In this document: positions 22,805-35,427 of the stretch, one piece after another
Layout: the number at the start of each line of letters is the position of its first letter
Numbering within the stretch: the stretch's first letter is position 1
NCBI RefSeq assembly: GCF_003369915.1
Contig: NC_046677.1
Span: forward strand, 18,060,913 to 18,124,912
Length of the DNA stretch: 64,000 nt
Origin: Drosophila miranda
Taxonomy: Eukaryota > Arthropoda > Insecta > Diptera > Drosophilidae
Direction of reading: 5' to 3'
Program-made: the position numbers and the translations under genes
The notes under the pieces: generated by a model
What the model saw: the letters and a program-made list of their open reading frames with translations, nothing else
Databases searched by the model: none
What the model was told of the DNA's origin: nothing

Positions 22805-23680
22805 GTACTCAAAGATGAAGACACTTCGGACACGGCGTAATGTCCATCCACACGTTGTATACTTTTAAACGGTGACTTCTTAGGGACTCTTTTACTGGGA
22901 CCAACGCACACTTCCACCCACTACCATTCCACACTCCACTGAAATCTTGTAACACCCACACAGTGCACCCGAAACTACATAAATAATTACAAATTTACAA
23001 TGTACAGATACAAAATAATGCCAACGCTCAGCAACAGCGTGTGAATTAAAGCGATGTTATTGCAGCCCAAAAGAAACTACACAGATCTTCACTTTTTGAT
23101 GACCCAACGGAATCGTTACAGATGTATGCACGGGATCGGAAGTTATTCTTCTACCAGTACTCCACTATGACAAGAGCACCCCGCAAAGCGAAAGGTTCTA
23201 TAAGAAACTATATAATTGGCGGTGTTTTTTATGCCATTGGAGGAAGAGGTAGGACTCTAGGAAAGAGACAATAGGTGTACCAAGTTGATCTGCAAAACGA
23301 CGTTTATTCAGACTTCAGTACTTCAGAAGGATGGTGTTTTCCTTGAAGCATGCATGTGCATATGTATATGTATTAGGAATTATGATTATGAAAATAGCCG
23401 AGGAGCTTTCCGTTTTTCTGACTGGCTTTCACTTTCTCAGAAGTAGATGCGATGCTACTTAATTTTCCAAAATTGGACCGCCTGGACAAGGAGATATGTA
23501 GACTTATCCTATAACGAGAGGTTATCTACCAAAAATACGTCATAAATTATACGCTTTATGGGGAGTATTTATCAAATTACCAAAAACTGCTATTGATTTA
23601 ATTTGAAATCTTCAGGGATCCGCGCCGGGGCCTCTATGATATTTGTATTCTCCTCTTGTGGCGTGTGCTGACATGCTTAC

Positions 23681-23724
23681 CCTTGGATGCGCTCGTAGGC
23701 GACACCTGTAGATTTTTCATACAT
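23681..23724 (-). pseudogene. Duplicated UXT first exon, copy 2
   Basis: An exact copy of UXT exon 1 (ATG at 23724, 14 codons plus two bases, GTAAGC donor), with the promoter copy upstream of it. The UXT body is not duplicated, so there is no exon 2 directly downstream. A transcript from here would run leftward through copy 1 and could splice into the UXT acceptor at 21290, giving the same protein. It is either a relic or an alternative first exon. Confidence 0.7.
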
Positions 23725-24821
23725 TTTCGCAGATTTTTGTTTGTTTTTGTTTGAAATAGTGATGTACAAAACATCGATGCATCGAGCATGCATCGAGCTT
23801 CGATGTTTTTTTGCCGATGTTTACCGATTTTTTATTTATTACAGCTGAGCGCAGTGTGACCCTCAGAAATATACCAAAATATACCGTGTCATTTTCAAAA
23901 TATACTGACTATTATACATATTCTTCCTTGTTCATTTTAAGTGGAAATGCAGAATCATCACCATATGTTGATCCAAGTAAAGTGATTAAAGTACATAAAT
24001 TAAAGGAGGGAATGGGACTCATTGTTGCTACCGATTCATAAACTATTCAAAGAGAGCGAAAAAAAGAAAAAACCGATTTGAAGAGAGCAAAAAGAGCCAG
24101 TTACCGTTTCGAAGAACGCAGTTCGGCCATCGATACTATCGATTGGACGCGAGTGGTGCGCGCCAAATAGAAATTGTTTGAAAATGAATGAGCGAAAAGG
24201 ATTTAAAATATACCATTGTATACCGTCTCAATTGTGTCCTATATTTCTGTGCTTATTGATTTCGATGCAAATAATAACATACAATTTCCTAGTAAGAAGA
24301 AAGGAATACCATTAGCTCTTCCGGTACTATCGGTGTTTCTGTCTAAAATTTGTAAAACCATCCATTGGGCCAACAGCTGATCGCCCTCCGCTTTCCAGCA
24401 CCGCTACTTTTTGGCGGGAAGCCAAATTCAAGTTTGCACGTTAATATAAAATGTAATTGGTGGCTCTGATTAATTCCAGCCCGAGCAGCCTGTGCATGCA
24501 ATGATAAACAAAAAATTTCCCATCATTTTTCGAGTGCTTTGTCTTCGACGCAGGCAAAAATCAAAACTGAATCGAAATTGAAAGCGAGTGCAGACACCAC
24601 TTTCATTAGCATTTTTAATGCTGCGTTGTTAACCTTTGCATTTGAACCCTGTCGAAATGTTTCCTGGTCTGGTTGTGTCATCTGTCAGTTCAGCTGTCAG
24701 GTCGATTTATAGGCCATTTTAATTTATTTTAGCCAGGCGTCAACAACTGTGTAAGTTTTGTTCCGTAATTTTCCATATTTTTCCTGTGAATGCTTCACGG
24801 CTCTCCCGCACAGTGTTCGCC

Positions 24822-25139
24822 ATGAGTTTATCTTTGATGCGGAATCTTCTGCCACCGAAAAAGATGTGGACCGTTGCCGGGACTATGATGCAAGTGCGTC
24901 ACCATGCCCCCATTGCTGGTCCACCGCGATTTCCAATGTCGCCCGGACAGAAGCTGGTCATGGGCGGCGGTTCAATACTGGTCATGATGATCATCCCCTT
25001 CTGGGCACTCTTCCAAGTTCCCCGTTGGTCTAAGCTGCACAACGGTATCGAGGAAGAGGCACAGGAGCAGGAGGAGGCCGCTCCGCCCAAGAAGGAGCCG
25101 CCCCCACCAAAGGACGAAAAGAACGAACAGAAGCACTAA
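24822..25139 (+). CDS. Small mitochondrial-type membrane protein, copy 2
   Basis: 105 aa. It is identical to copy 1 through the membrane segment. In the acidic tail a 12-base in-frame deletion removes four Glu/Val residues, one Lys codon is added before the Pro run (PPKKEPPPP), and a Lys becomes Gln near the end (KNEQKH). All changes keep the frame, which suggests the copy is still under constraint or very young. It has the same probable 5' UTR intron. Its own promoter copy, with Motif 1 and DRE-like sites, lies upstream. Confidence 0.72.
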   Translation: MSLSLMRNLLPPKKMWTVAGTMMQVRHHAPIAGPPRFPMSPGQKLVMGGGSILVMMIIPFWALFQVPRWSKLHNGIEEEAQEQEEAAPPKKEPPPPKDEKNEQKH

Positions 25140-25884
25140 GTACTCAAAGATGAAGACACTTCGGACACGGCGTAATGTCCATCCACACGTTGTATACTTT
25201 TAAACGGTGACTTCTTAGGGACTCTTTTACTGGGACCAACGCACACTTCCACCCACTACCATTCCACACTCCCTGAAATCTTGTAACACCCACACAGTGC
25301 ACCCGAAACTACATAAATAATTACAAATTTACAATGTACAGATACAAAATAATGCCAACGCTCAGCAACAGCGTGTGAATTAAAGCGATGTTATTGCAGC
25401 CCAAAAGAAACTACACAGATCTTCACTTTTTGATGACCCAACGGAATCGTTACAGATGTATGCACGGGATCGGAAGTTATTCTTCTACCAGTACTCCACT
25501 ATGACAAGAGCACCCCGCAAAGCGAAAGGTTCTATAAGAAACTATATAATTGGCGGTGTTTTTTATGCCATTGGAGGAAGAGGTAGGACTCTAGGAAAGA
25601 GACAATAGGTGTACCAAGTTGATTTGCAAAACGACGTTTATTCAGACTTCAGTACTTCAGAAGGATGGTGTTTTCCTTGAAGCATGCATGTGCATATGTA
25701 TGTAGACTTATCCTATAACGAGAGGTTATCTACCAAAAATACGTCATAAATTATACGCTTTATGGGGAGTATTTATCAAATTACCAAAAACTGCTATTGA
25801 TTTAATTTGAAATCTTCAGGGATCCGCGCCGGGGCCTCTATGATATTTGTATTCTCCTCTTGTGGCGTGTGCTGACATGCTTAC

Positions 25885-25928
25885 CCTTGGATGCGCTCGT
25901 AGGCGACACCTGTAGATTTTTCATACAT
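25885..25928 (-). pseudogene. Duplicated UXT first exon, copy 3
   Basis: Same as the copy-2 relic: ATG at 25928, intact donor, identical 14 codons. It lies about 4.6 kb from the UXT exon-2 acceptor. Confidence 0.7.
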
Positions 25929-27025
25929 TTTTGCAGATTTTTGTTTGTTTTTGTTTGAAATAGTGATGTACAAAACATCGATGCATCGAGCATGCATCGA
26001 GCTTCGATGTTTTTTTGCCGATGTTTACCGATTTTTTATTTATTACAGCTGAGCGCAGTGTGACCCTCAGAAATATACCAAAATATACCGTGTCATTTTC
26101 AAAATATACTGACTATTATACATATTCTTCCTTGTTCATTTTAAGTGGAAATGCAGAATCATCACCATATGTTGATCCAAGTAAAGTGATTAAAGTACAT
26201 AAATTAAAGGAGGGAATGGGACTCATTGTTGCTACCGATTCATAAACTATTCAAAGAGAGCGAAAAAAAGAAAAAACCGATTTGAAGAGAGCAAAAAGAG
26301 CCAGTTACCGTTTCGAAGAACGCAGTTCGGCCATCGATACTATCGATTGGACGCGAGTGGTGCGCGCCAAATAGAAATTGTTTGAAAATGAATGAGCGAA
26401 AAGGATTTAAAATATACCATTGTATACCGTCTCAATTGTGTCCTATATTTCTGTGCTTATTGATTTCGATGCAAATAATAACATACAATTTCCTAGTAAG
26501 AAGAAAGGAATACCATTAGCTCTTCCGGTACTATCGGTGTTTCTGTCTAAAATTTGTAAAACCATCCATTGGGCCAACAGCTGATCGCCCTCCGCTTTCC
26601 AGCACCGCTACTTTTTGGCGGGAAGCCAAATTCAAGTTTGCACGTTAATATAAAATGTAATTGGTGGCTCTGATTAATTCCAGCCCGAGCAGCCTGTGCA
26701 TGCAATGATAAACAAAAAATGTCCCATAATTTTTCGAGTGCTTTGTCTTCGACGCAGGCAAAAATCAAAACTGAATCGAAATTGAAAGCGAGTGCAGACA
26801 CCACTTTCATTAGCATTTTTAATGCTGCGTTGTTAACCTTTGCATTTGAACCCTGTCGAAATGTTTCCTGGTCTGGTTGTGTCATCTGTCAGTTCAGCTG
26901 TCAGGTCGATTTATAGGCCATTTTAATTTATTTTAGCCAGGCGTCAACAACTGTGTAAGTTTTGTTCCGTAATTTTCCATATTTTTCCTGTGAATGCTTC
27001 ACGGCTCTCCCGCACAGTGTTCGCC

Positions 27026-27352
27026 ATGAGTTTATCTTTGATGCGGAATCTTCTGCCACCGAAAAAGATGTGGACCGTTGCCGGGACTATGATGCAAGTG
27101 CGTCACCATGCCCCCATTGCTGGTCCACCGCGATTTCCAATGTCGCCCGGACAGAAGCTGGTCATGGGCGGCGGTTCAATACTGGTCATGATGATCATCC
27201 CCTTCTGGGCACTCTTCCAAGTTCCCCGTTGGTCTAAGCTGCACAACGGTATCGAGGAAGAGGTCGAGGAAGAGGCACAGGAGCAGGAGGAGGCCGCTCC
27301 GCCCAAGGAGCCGCCCCCACCAAAGGACGAAAAGAACGAAAAGAAGCACTAA
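27026..27352 (+). CDS. Small mitochondrial-type membrane protein, copy 3
   Basis: 108 aa, with the same protein as copy 1, including the EEEVEEEAQEQEE tail. Its promoter half resembles copy 2. The reading frame, 5' UTR intron signals and ATTAAA region are all intact, so it should be expressible. Confidence 0.72.
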   Translation: MSLSLMRNLLPPKKMWTVAGTMMQVRHHAPIAGPPRFPMSPGQKLVMGGGSILVMMIIPFWALFQVPRWSKLHNGIEEEVEEEAQEQEEAAPPKEPPPPKDEKNEKKH

Positions 27353-30300
27353 GTACTCAAAGATGAAGACACTTCGGACACGGCGTAATGTCCATCCACA
27401 CGTTGTATACTTTTAAACGGTGACTTCTTAGGGACTCTTTTACTGGGACCAACGCAACCCACTACCATTCCACACTCCACTGAAATCTTGTAACACCCAC
27501 ACAGTGCACCCGAAACTACATAAATAATTAGAAATTTACAATGTACAGATACAAAATAATGCCAACGCTCAGCAACAGCGTGTGAATTAAAGCGATGTTA
27601 TTGCAGCCCAAAAGAAACTACACAGATCTTCACTTTTTGATGACCCAACGGAATCGTTACAGATGTATGCACGGGATCGGAAGTTATTCTTCTACCAGTA
27701 CTCCACTATGACAAGAGCACCCCGCAAAGCGAAAGGTTCTATAAGAAACTATATAATTGGCGGTGTTTTTTATGCCATTGGAGGAAGAGGTAGGACTCTA
27801 GGAAAGAGACAATAGGTGTACCAAGTTGATCTGCAAAACGACGTTTATTCAGACTTCAGTACTTCAGAAGGATGGTGTTTTCCTTGAAGCATGCATGTGC
27901 ATATGTATATGTATTAGGAATTATGATTATGAAAATAGCCGAGGAGCTTTCCGTTTTTCTGACTGGCTTTCACTTTCTCAGAAGTAGATGCGATGCTACT
28001 TAATTTTCCAAAATTGGACCGCCTGGACAAGGAGATATGTAGACTTATCCTATAACGAGAGGTTATCTACCAAAAATAAGTCATAAATTATACGCTTTAT
28101 GGGGAGTATTTATCAAATTACCAAAAACTGCTATTGATTTAATTTGAAATCTTCAGGGATCCGCGCCGGGGCCTCTAACCAATTAAGGATCTTCCCCATC
28201 GACGACAATAAACCAACTAGTAATCCATTGTCCGCATCCAATTAGCCTCTGCAAACACTTCAGCCAAGCTGCAGGCTCCTTGGAAAATGCTCTGTTCGGC
28301 CCCTGCCTGCCACGAGTCTATTTTCCACGGCTGCTGCCACAAATCAAAAACTTAAAAAAAAAAAACCAACAAAACTAAACGAAACAAAACGAAATCCCCC
28401 CAAAGCAAGCCAGAAAACCCAAAAAGCAAAGTGCCAACTTTCATTAAAAGTATTTCTGCGCTCATTGCCAATGCAAGACATTGCATTCAATTGTGGATTT
28501 TGCTGTGTTGGGTTTGTTAGTCCCAGCCACAGCCACAGCCACAACCACAGCTCAGACTTAGCCTTAGCCTTAGCCTGGGACTTTGACCAAGCCACCATCT
28601 ACCATCCACCATCCCCAGCATCCACCATTCAGTATCCAGCGGCCAGCAGCCTCCCGTGGTCTGGGCCTTGTCGGATCCGATCCTCATGATCTACAACATA
28701 GCGTGACCTTCTTCGCCTTCCAGGCCCATGGAGGATAGGATGGAGAGACTTGCGGCAAGGCAAGGAAAAAAGGAAAACAACGAAAGACAAAAAAAGAGTC
28801 GCACACAGAGTTTGAAAAAGTAAAAATCGTCGAAGGAAAGTGAATTTCTTTTTAAGCAAATCAACTGGCCACGCCCCCCCGTGTCCCCCGTGTCCCCCGT
28901 GTCCCCGACTCCCATGCGCCTCCTCCTCGAGCTAGACTTGGAGATTCACAGATTTTTTGGTGAAATTTCATGTGCCATTAAACTGGTTCTGTCAGGCAGT
29001 GGACTGTCGATCGGGTTTGGGTTTGGGTTCGGCGACTTCGACTCCAGCACTCCTTGCAGCCAGTCGGATCGGATCCCATCGAGAGTGGGTCGACGACTAT
29101 GTGGCGCCCTTTAACTGAATTCTGGAATGTTTTGACCACAGATGAAAGTCTTAATAATATTTTTTCAACATGATCGCATCGAATGGGATCCATCATTCAA
29201 AGAAAGGGCACTATTTATTAGTTCAATGGGAGGCGGGTGTTTCTGCTTGGAAGGACCCAACATACCCGGATGGCAATGCAACCTCACAGGGTAGGCTCAC
29301 CATCTGAATCTGAATCTGACTCTGAATCGTGTGAATGAGGCATGCTCCCAGCTGGCACCGGCACCGGCACCCTGTCCCCCCCCAAATCACCTATAAAGAT
29401 GCTTCATTTTCATTTTTATGGCCCGCCATTGAAGTCTCATTTCTTTCTGGAAAGGAAGCTGCCTTCCTGCGGTGTCTTCGGCTCGTGGGCGTTGCACTGC
29501 TCTGATCTGCACTTGTTGCACTTGCCACACGTTGCGTTGCGTCAGTTTAGTGTGTCAGAAGCCGCAAGAAGAAAGTTGCCCGGGCTTCCATTGATCCGGT
29601 TTATAGTCGGTTGGTCGACAGGTTCGTTGTTCCTGCGGAGGGGCGCGGATCAGCTCGGGGCCACATTTTACTTTCTGCTGCCACGAAAAATCGTTGTCCA
29701 CTTTCGGTCGCAATTAATTATGCGGCGGGAGCTGAAAATGAAAGTGCGCTCAGGTTTCAGTCAGTTCGGAGCCGATCCAAGCAGAGCACAGCAGGATCGA
29801 TCTGGTTCTCACTCTCTCTCTCTCTCTCTCTCCCTCCCTCTCCCTCTTTCTATCTTTCTCTGGCTGATGATGTGCCTCGTTTTGTGTGGTCCATCGCTTT
29901 CCCAGTGGCTGCAAAACGGCTGGTTCCCATCATTAGACGCCAAGCGACTCTATTCCTGGCCCGGAAAGTGAGAACAAGATCTTCATTATCGCAGTCGGCA
30001 GTCGACGGGGATGTCGATGTCGTAGTCGTCGGCAATCGACTCATAAAGAGTTTGCTTTATGGTAGCCGACTGCCCCGCCTCTCTCCTGGTGGTCGCCTAG
30101 TTTATGACTGTATAACCGCAGATCGTGGCCCGATCCTCGATGATTTGTCGCCTCCATTCAAAGACCGCCCCAGACCGCAGTCTTAAAGTGTTCTCTGAAT
30201 ATTGCCGCTAAATAATGAAAAAGTGTCGCCGACCTGTTGTCGGCACCTGTGTGGTGCTTGGGTCGGTCGGTTGGGTCCTGCGGCTGGCTCTTTGTCCATG

Positions 30301-31173
30301 CTAATGGCCACTGGGCTGAGCAGCATGTGGAGCCTTCAATGTGGAAGTTTAGATACTGGACAGAAGGAGGATCAGTATGATCGGAAAGAGTTTTCGAAAT
30401 GATCTCAATTGAACAGCAATTATATTATAACCCCAATTAAATCCGCCTTCGGTGACTTGTGTGGCCCGCTGACCATTTGTGGCAACTTCAATTTTCCACT
30501 TCCAGAAGGAAATCCCCTGCCCCCCCCCATCGTCTAACTCGAATTTATCGGGCTGTCAACACGCCAAGCCAGCCCCGGGCGCTATTGTGCCATTTGTTTC
30601 CATGAAAAACTCATTTCGGTTGCGCGCTAATAAAAATTAAGCGCCATCCAATAAAAAGCGTAGACAATTCTGTAAATAAATAAGAGGAAAGCCCACACAC
30701 CACACCACATAGACATACGAAGACCAAGACCAAGACCGAGACCGGGAAAACAGCCATCGATCGCCGCCAACGACACGACACGATCAGCGGTTCCATTTGA
30801 TCTATATGGGAGGGAGGTGCTTTGGGGGACTGTGACCCCGTGAGCGGAACAACAATGCGATATGGAAAACTGTGGCATGTTTTCACAACATCAGTCGCCT
30901 CCAACTCCAACTCCAGCTCCAGCTTCAGCTCCAGCTCGGAGCTCATAATCGTTTAGGACGGGGCTCGGATCGGAACTCGCAGACTCCAAGTCTGAGGAGA
31001 AATAACTCCAGACACAAATTATATTAATGGTCTCCACTGCCACTGCCGAAGAGGAGGAGAGTATGGCATTTTGTCTCTGCACGAATCACGTTTTAGAAAT
31101 TGCATTGCACATAGGAGGCAGGAACGAACTACAAAGTACGACTACTACGAGTACTCGTAGTAGTGCCCCATTC

Positions 31174-31209
31174 GGAGGCATCGGAGGCATCGGAGGCATC
31201 GGAGGCATT
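31174..31209. repeat. 9-bp tandem repeat (GGAGGCATC)4
   Basis: Four 9-base units; the first three are identical and the last ends in ATT. Intergenic. Confidence 0.85.
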
Positions 31210-33559
31210 GAGAGACAATCCAATCTCTTTGTCTGTCAGGGCTTTTTGCGCAAGTTCTGAAAATAAAAAGCTTTTGGGCAGGCTTAAGTGGCACTTAGTT
31301 TTAATACGCTGCCCTACCGTTTAAATGGGTCTTGCGCGTTTCGCGTTTCGCGTTTCGCGTCTCGGAGTTACCTGAAATAATTACGTGAACACAAATTGGA
31401 GCGCTGCTAGGAATCGTTCTGCGATCTGTGCGATTACCATTCCTCTGGTACTACCATTAGTAAGGGTACTACTATTTCCTCGTAGCTGCTTTCACTGGGC
31501 TGGCCAAATCGCTCCGCGGATTCTCTTCGGGCCTGCCTTTGTCTCTTGTCACGTCTACTTGAGCACGGCCTTTTCTCGGCGTCTCCGTCTCCGTTCCCTT
31601 TGGCAGCCCCTGGCCGAATGGGCCGATACACTTAAGCCGCTGAAAAATGTTTTATACCCAACGAAAATAATGCGTATTGTTGTAATTGAAGTGCCATAAA
31701 GATTCTGTCATTTGCCATTCCCCAATGGAAATAGAAAATATTCGTATCGCTTGCTGCTGGGGGTTTCTGGGTTAGCTGGTCTGGTATTCGGCACTTGGGT
31801 CAATGTGCCACATGTGGTACGGTACACGAACGGTGTGATGATGAGTAATGGGTGTCAAGATGGCACCAGCAGCAGAACTGGGTCTCAATTACAGATGGTT
31901 ATGGTATTATAGTAATAGAGGGAGGGCACACCATGGGAATGAGGGAAAGTTTACGAATTGGATTACTATGAAAGCCATCTTTTAGTGGATTCAGGGCTAC
32001 TTGGATCATAATCCCTTCCTTTTATATTCATAGTTTTCTCCATTAGCTCGTCCATTCTAAGCTTTCTCATGCCTCATGCCAAAGATCGTATGAGTAGGTC
32101 CCCGGAACCCATTAAATCATGCACAAAATTCTCACACTCGAAAATGAAAATAAAAATAATGAAGACATGAAAAAATTGATTACCCTCTCCCCGATGGGGA
32201 GAACTAGAAGAACACGTACGATAATCATAACTCTGGGCTCCCTTTTCACACTTTTTTCCCCCCTCTTTGTCCGATCTTGAACCCACATGCCGACTGCCCG
32301 ACTGCATCTGGGGGCCTCCATCTCCGCCTCCTCTGAGGCCTAATTGCATCACGTTTTTAGAGCAGCCCCAACTGAGGGCTGGGGTGGGGGGGGGGGGATG
32401 CACACAAATGCCGACAGAATATTACACAATTGTGGCCTGAACGGAGGGGGAGCAAAGGGGGCAAATGAATGCAGGGACACAGAAATAACAACGCTAATAG
32501 CAAACAGAGGAAAGAAATATAATGCACATTAGCTGCCATGATTTCCACACGTGAGTTAAGATCAGCCCTGAGCAGGCAGGTAGGTAGACTCCATCTCCGT
32601 CTCCGTCACCGACTCTGACGGATCGAGGGAACGTCTGACTGGCTGGCTGGCTGACTGGCAGGTTTTGATCATTTTCTTTAATGAACGTTACGCGGTGGCT
32701 GTGACAACAATAACCATTTCGGAGGAAGAATGCAACTGGGAGCTAGAAGACATTTAATTACTCTCACATCTCGCATGGATTGTTCATGGGTTAATGCTCC
32801 GATAACCCGACTGGATTCCACTTGGATATATACCTTATTCTGACGACAGCTAATAGTGATCAAAAGTACTCTTATTGCTCGTACTTTGATCGATATTTAA
32901 TCTGAATTTTGAAAGACGTTTATGGCACAGTAAAGCAACCCGCAAAAAGGGCAGCAGATATCCATTATTATCCATTTGCTATTTTGCCATCTGATGACTT
33001 CCTCGAAAACGTACTTTATGCAATTTTTGAGCAAAGTGTCAGGCGCAGCGAAGCGTTGCATCCTCTGCAGCAACAGCTACAACAAAAACTACACACCGTT
33101 GCAGCAGCATGTGGCAATCGTACGCAATCTGCAGCCACCAAATTTGGATAGACCTCGGCTGAAGCGGCTTACTTGCGTTTGGCACAGATTCCGAAACTTT
33201 AGTTTCGTGCGCGTTTTACGAGAATCTGGCTAGAAGCCTGCATTCAGCGGGGGAGCCGTAGCCGAAACGGATGCACGTTTCCGGCTCGCGTGGAGGGAGA
33301 CGCAACGCCGTTGCATGACACACAATGCACGGACCCACGCCCACACCCGACCCGCCAGCGGACTTGGAGCTCGGCCAAGTGCCACCCGCGCGACATGTCA
33401 ACTCGAATCTAATTGACCAAAAATGCCACGCTTGGCTGAGTCGCCCCGATCCATAGAACGGCCAACAGTCAACAGTCAGACAGGGAAGGTGCGAGAGTGT
33501 GCGTGCACCCGACGATCCAATTGAAGTTTTTCGAAAAGTGATCAATTTTATAGCAGTAA

Positions 33560-33935
33560 TGGTAGCTATAGTAATATTTGTGTATGATATATGAATCTCC
33601 AGTCTGGCAGAGCAAAGATCCTTGGAAATGTGAATAGCGACCCAAAGGAAATTCGTTTTTCTGGAATGCAAATAGGGTTACAGGGAGAACTCTCTTGAGA
33701 TATCTAGTCTTTTTAAGTCCCATTCACATCTCGTATAATTTGTATCATGGTAGTTATAGTAATATTTGTGTATGATATATGAATCTCCAGTCTGGCAGAG
33801 CAAAGATCCTTGGAAATGTGAATAGCGACCCAAAGGAAATTCGTTTTTCTGGAATGCGAATAGGGTTACAGGGAGAACTCTCTTGAGATATCTAGTCTTT
33901 TTAAGTCCCATTCACATCTCGTATAATTTGTATCA
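33560..33935. repeat. 188-bp tandem duplication
   Basis: Two direct copies (33560-33747 and 33748-33935) with a period of 188 bases differ by only two substitutions that I can find. They are therefore recent or kept alike by conversion. No gene, terminal repeats or known element is visible inside. Confidence 0.95.
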
Positions 33936-35427
33936 TTTTGTATCTATCTATAGTATATCTATACAATCCATTGTATCGTATTGTATTTATACCGAATACC
34001 GAATGACACCAACTTGAACTTGAAAAGCCGATAAGTACAGCTCGATTGGGATTAAATTGTACTCAAAGTGGATAGCTTTGTGTACTTCTGGAATTGATCA
34101 ATTTTGGCTCAATATCAGATTCGATGAAAGGACATTGAATAAAAGATTGAATGGATTTGCAACAAATTACTTCAGTCTCTGACAGATTTCAACAATCTTA
34201 CAAATTAAAAACTAGAAGAGAAATCATTTATGTGTTTTTTTAATCTAATTTGTATTTTTTATCTGTTTATAAATATTAAAACTGCACTCTGCATGAAAAT
34301 TATATTTTGATGGGTCATTGAAATTGAAAGGTCAAACTTAAAAATTCGTTGCTCTTAACAAAGAAACCATGACCAAAAATTAAAAAAAAAACTTGCAAAA
34401 ACGATCGTTTATTTTATTTAACAGAATAAAGAAATAAAGCATGAACTAGACCCTGGGACTCATTAGTTCTACCAAACGAGGACTAGCGAGTACACTCCGA
34501 GTGCATTGCTCTAAAATAAATGTATGTAGCATAGACGTACAGATCACTTTTTAACGAATTTTGGAACGAGCTTCAGTTTGCGGGGCATTATAGCTTCGAG
34601 TCCGTCTATTCTGCTGGTGTTTGGAGCCTTGTCTTTGGCTGCATGCATTTCATGTGGCTCTGGCCTGTTCGAATTATGAATGATTCATGGAAGTCAAGTT
34701 CTCGTATTGTTCAAGAACAAAGACTAAGCCAGCCATGGGCGATGGCGATGGCGGTTGGTGGGTGACTGTCGGCTGTCGGTTGTGGGTTGAAGTTCGCCGC
34801 CACGGCGGCTGTTGAACTCCGCTCTTACCAATTATTTTTTTTATAGAAACTAAAGCCAACGCAATGGTGGCTAATTAATTCATTAGCGATTGGCACATAA
34901 AACGAGACAATTGCCGTATCTTCGGATGGTGATTGTCGCTGGTGTGGTGTCCCAACTGGTGGCTTCTGCTGGTGATGCTGATGATGATGGTGTCGTCATC
35001 GGCCAGCTGCGTGGTGCGTGTTGCGCGGTGCGCGGTGCGGTGCTACCTAGTAGAGGACACACTTTTTATGGCTATTCGATGATTACGTGGGCCCTGGACG
35101 AAGAGTCCGCTTCGGCTGCAGTTGCTGCCAATTAATAAAATGCACGTACCGAGAGAAATGTATTTTGTTTGTGTTTTATTTTTTATTAACGCGCAAAAAC
35201 AAGTCGTTAAAGTTTACCGCAGATGCCCCATGCCCGATTCCCGATGCCCGATGCCCGATGCCCGATACCCGGTGCCTGATGGCGATGCTGTAATAATACT
35301 GTATGCAAATCTTTCCCCCAACAAACAAGTCGGCATTGATATAAAGTTTCAATTTACGGCTCATATATCATAACTTGGTCGTCGGTGTGAGCCGTACTTA
35401 TGGGGCTTATTAAGTCGTAAAAATGCG

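Larger units (their letters stand above)
21299..23636. repeat. Tandem unit copy 1 (2338 bp)
   Basis: First of three direct copies. It starts at TGATATTT in the UXT intron and ends at GGGGCCTCTA. It contains the functional UXT exon 1, the shared promoter, the small membrane protein gene, and about 830 bp of downstream DNA in which I see no other gene. It differs from copies 2 and 3 in the region just upstream of UXT exon 1 (21430-21505). Confidence 0.95.
23637..25840. repeat. Tandem unit copy 2 (2204 bp)
   Basis: Second direct copy. It lacks about 130 bp of the 3' spacer (equivalent to about 23367-23496 of copy 1). The break joins two TATGTA-like stretches, so a microhomology deletion is likely. 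It also has a 12-base deletion and a 3-base insertion in the small gene. Confidence 0.95.
25841..28177. repeat. Tandem unit copy 3 (2337 bp)
   Basis: Third direct copy, ending at GGGGCCTCTA before unique sequence. In its 5' portion it matches copy 2 (TTTTTTATTTATTACAG before the Motif 1 site). In its 3' portion it matches copy 1: it has the 130-bp stretch and the same protein. A few bases are missing near 27455 relative to copy 1. Confidence 0.95.

Noticed and set aside
23811..24041. 76-codon frame repeated in copies 2 and 3 (TDFLFITAERSVTLRNIPKY)
   Set aside because: It overlaps the UXT/small-gene promoter motifs and starts at a non-ATG codon. In copy 1 it is not open in the same form. It is a by-product of the duplicated promoter.
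29342..30186. Two overlapping plus-strand frames of 209 and 191 codons
   Set aside because: They read the same DNA in different frames across a CT microsatellite. Neither looks like a protein family, and GC-rich DNA makes such frames common.
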